Origin: DASUPK01 sp036520315
Lineage (GTDB): Bacteria; Actinomycetota; Thermoleophilia; Solirubrobacterales; 70-9
Direction of reading: 5' to 3'
Length of the DNA: 5,363 nt
Assembly: GCA_036520315.1 (NCBI GenBank)
Contig: DATDJZ010000095.1
Location: forward strand, 1-5,363
Below the pieces are notes generated by a model. The model was not told the DNA's origin. It was given only the letters and a program-made list of their open reading frames with translations, and searched no databases. Shown piece by piece: positions 5,279 to 5,363 of the stretch; the stretch's first letter is position 1, and every line of letters begins with the position of its first letter. Position numbers and translations under genes: made by a program.

Positions 5279-5363
5279 GTGGCGCAGACGAACTCAGGCC
5301 CCCCCGGCGGGCCGACGGGCGACGCACTGGTCATCTTCGGGATCACCGGCGATCTCGCGAAGA
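5279..5363 (+). CDS. zwf: Glucose-6-phosphate 1-dehydrogenase, N-terminal fragment
   Basis: Only 28 codons are present before the window ends. After a Gly/Pro-rich lead (SGPPGGPTG, residues 6-14), the sequence DALVIFGITGDLAKK (the last lysine codon incomplete) matches the NADP-binding fingerprint at the start of glucose-6-phosphate dehydrogenase, normally LVIFGATGDLAKRK. The enzyme oxidises glucose 6-phosphate to 6-phosphogluconolactone and makes NADPH, the first step of the pathway completed by pgl and gnd next door. The GTG at 5279 is the only start between an in-frame TAG (5267-5269) and the fingerprint. There is no ribosome binding site before it, so a leaderless mRNA or a weak start is possible. 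The identity is strong despite the short piece because the motif and the neighbours agree. Confidence 0.88.
   Translation, partial: MAQTNSGPPGGPTGDALVIFGITGDLAK

Noticed and set aside
1..5363. CRISPR array, tRNA or rRNA, insertion sequence or attachment site
   Set aside because: No spaced short repeats, cloverleaf-like sequence, transposase frame or terminal repeats were seen. Almost every base is in a recognisable gene.

Overview
This is a high-GC bacterial window with GTG/TTG starts, very tight gene packing and stop/start overlaps. These traits fit an actinobacterium, possibly Thermoleophilia or a relative; the lineage is inferred from composition and gene content and is not proven. The window holds eight protein-coding genes, two of them cut by the window edges. 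No RNA gene, insertion sequence, CRISPR array or gene-free stretch over 60 bases was seen.

Left part (1-3522): a divergent redox-type locus. On the minus strand, read right to left, lie an ArsR-family repressor gene (1711-2022), an SRPBCC/AHSA1-like gene (1265-1714), a DUF899 thioredoxin-like gene (521-1252) and a DUF2182 multi-pass membrane protein gene cut at base 1 (1-548). These four are joined by a 4-base overlap, a 12-base gap and a 28-base overlap, so they form one translationally coupled operon. Diverging from the repressor across a 49-base gap are two further DUF899 genes on the plus strand (2072-2794 and 2791-3522), a tandem duplicate pair with a 4-base ATGA overlap. A 24-base imperfect palindrome (2011-2034) covers the repressor start codon and touches the only AT-rich promoter-like sequence, so it is the natural candidate operator for both directions. 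The unusual point is three DUF899 paralogues, each with its own CxxC motif, around one cysteine-free ArsR regulator.

Right part (3519-5363): the oxidative pentose phosphate pathway. A minus-strand pair, gnd (6-phosphogluconate dehydrogenase, short form) then pgl (6-phosphogluconolactonase), diverges from zwf (glucose-6-phosphate dehydrogenase), of which only the first 28 codons are present. Together they encode all three steps from glucose 6-phosphate to ribulose 5-phosphate. The two halves meet tail to tail: the last DUF899 gene and pgl share the palindrome CTAG, which gives a TAG stop on each strand.

A functional link between the halves (pathway-derived reducing power feeding thioredoxin-fold proteins) is possible but is only speculation from proximity.
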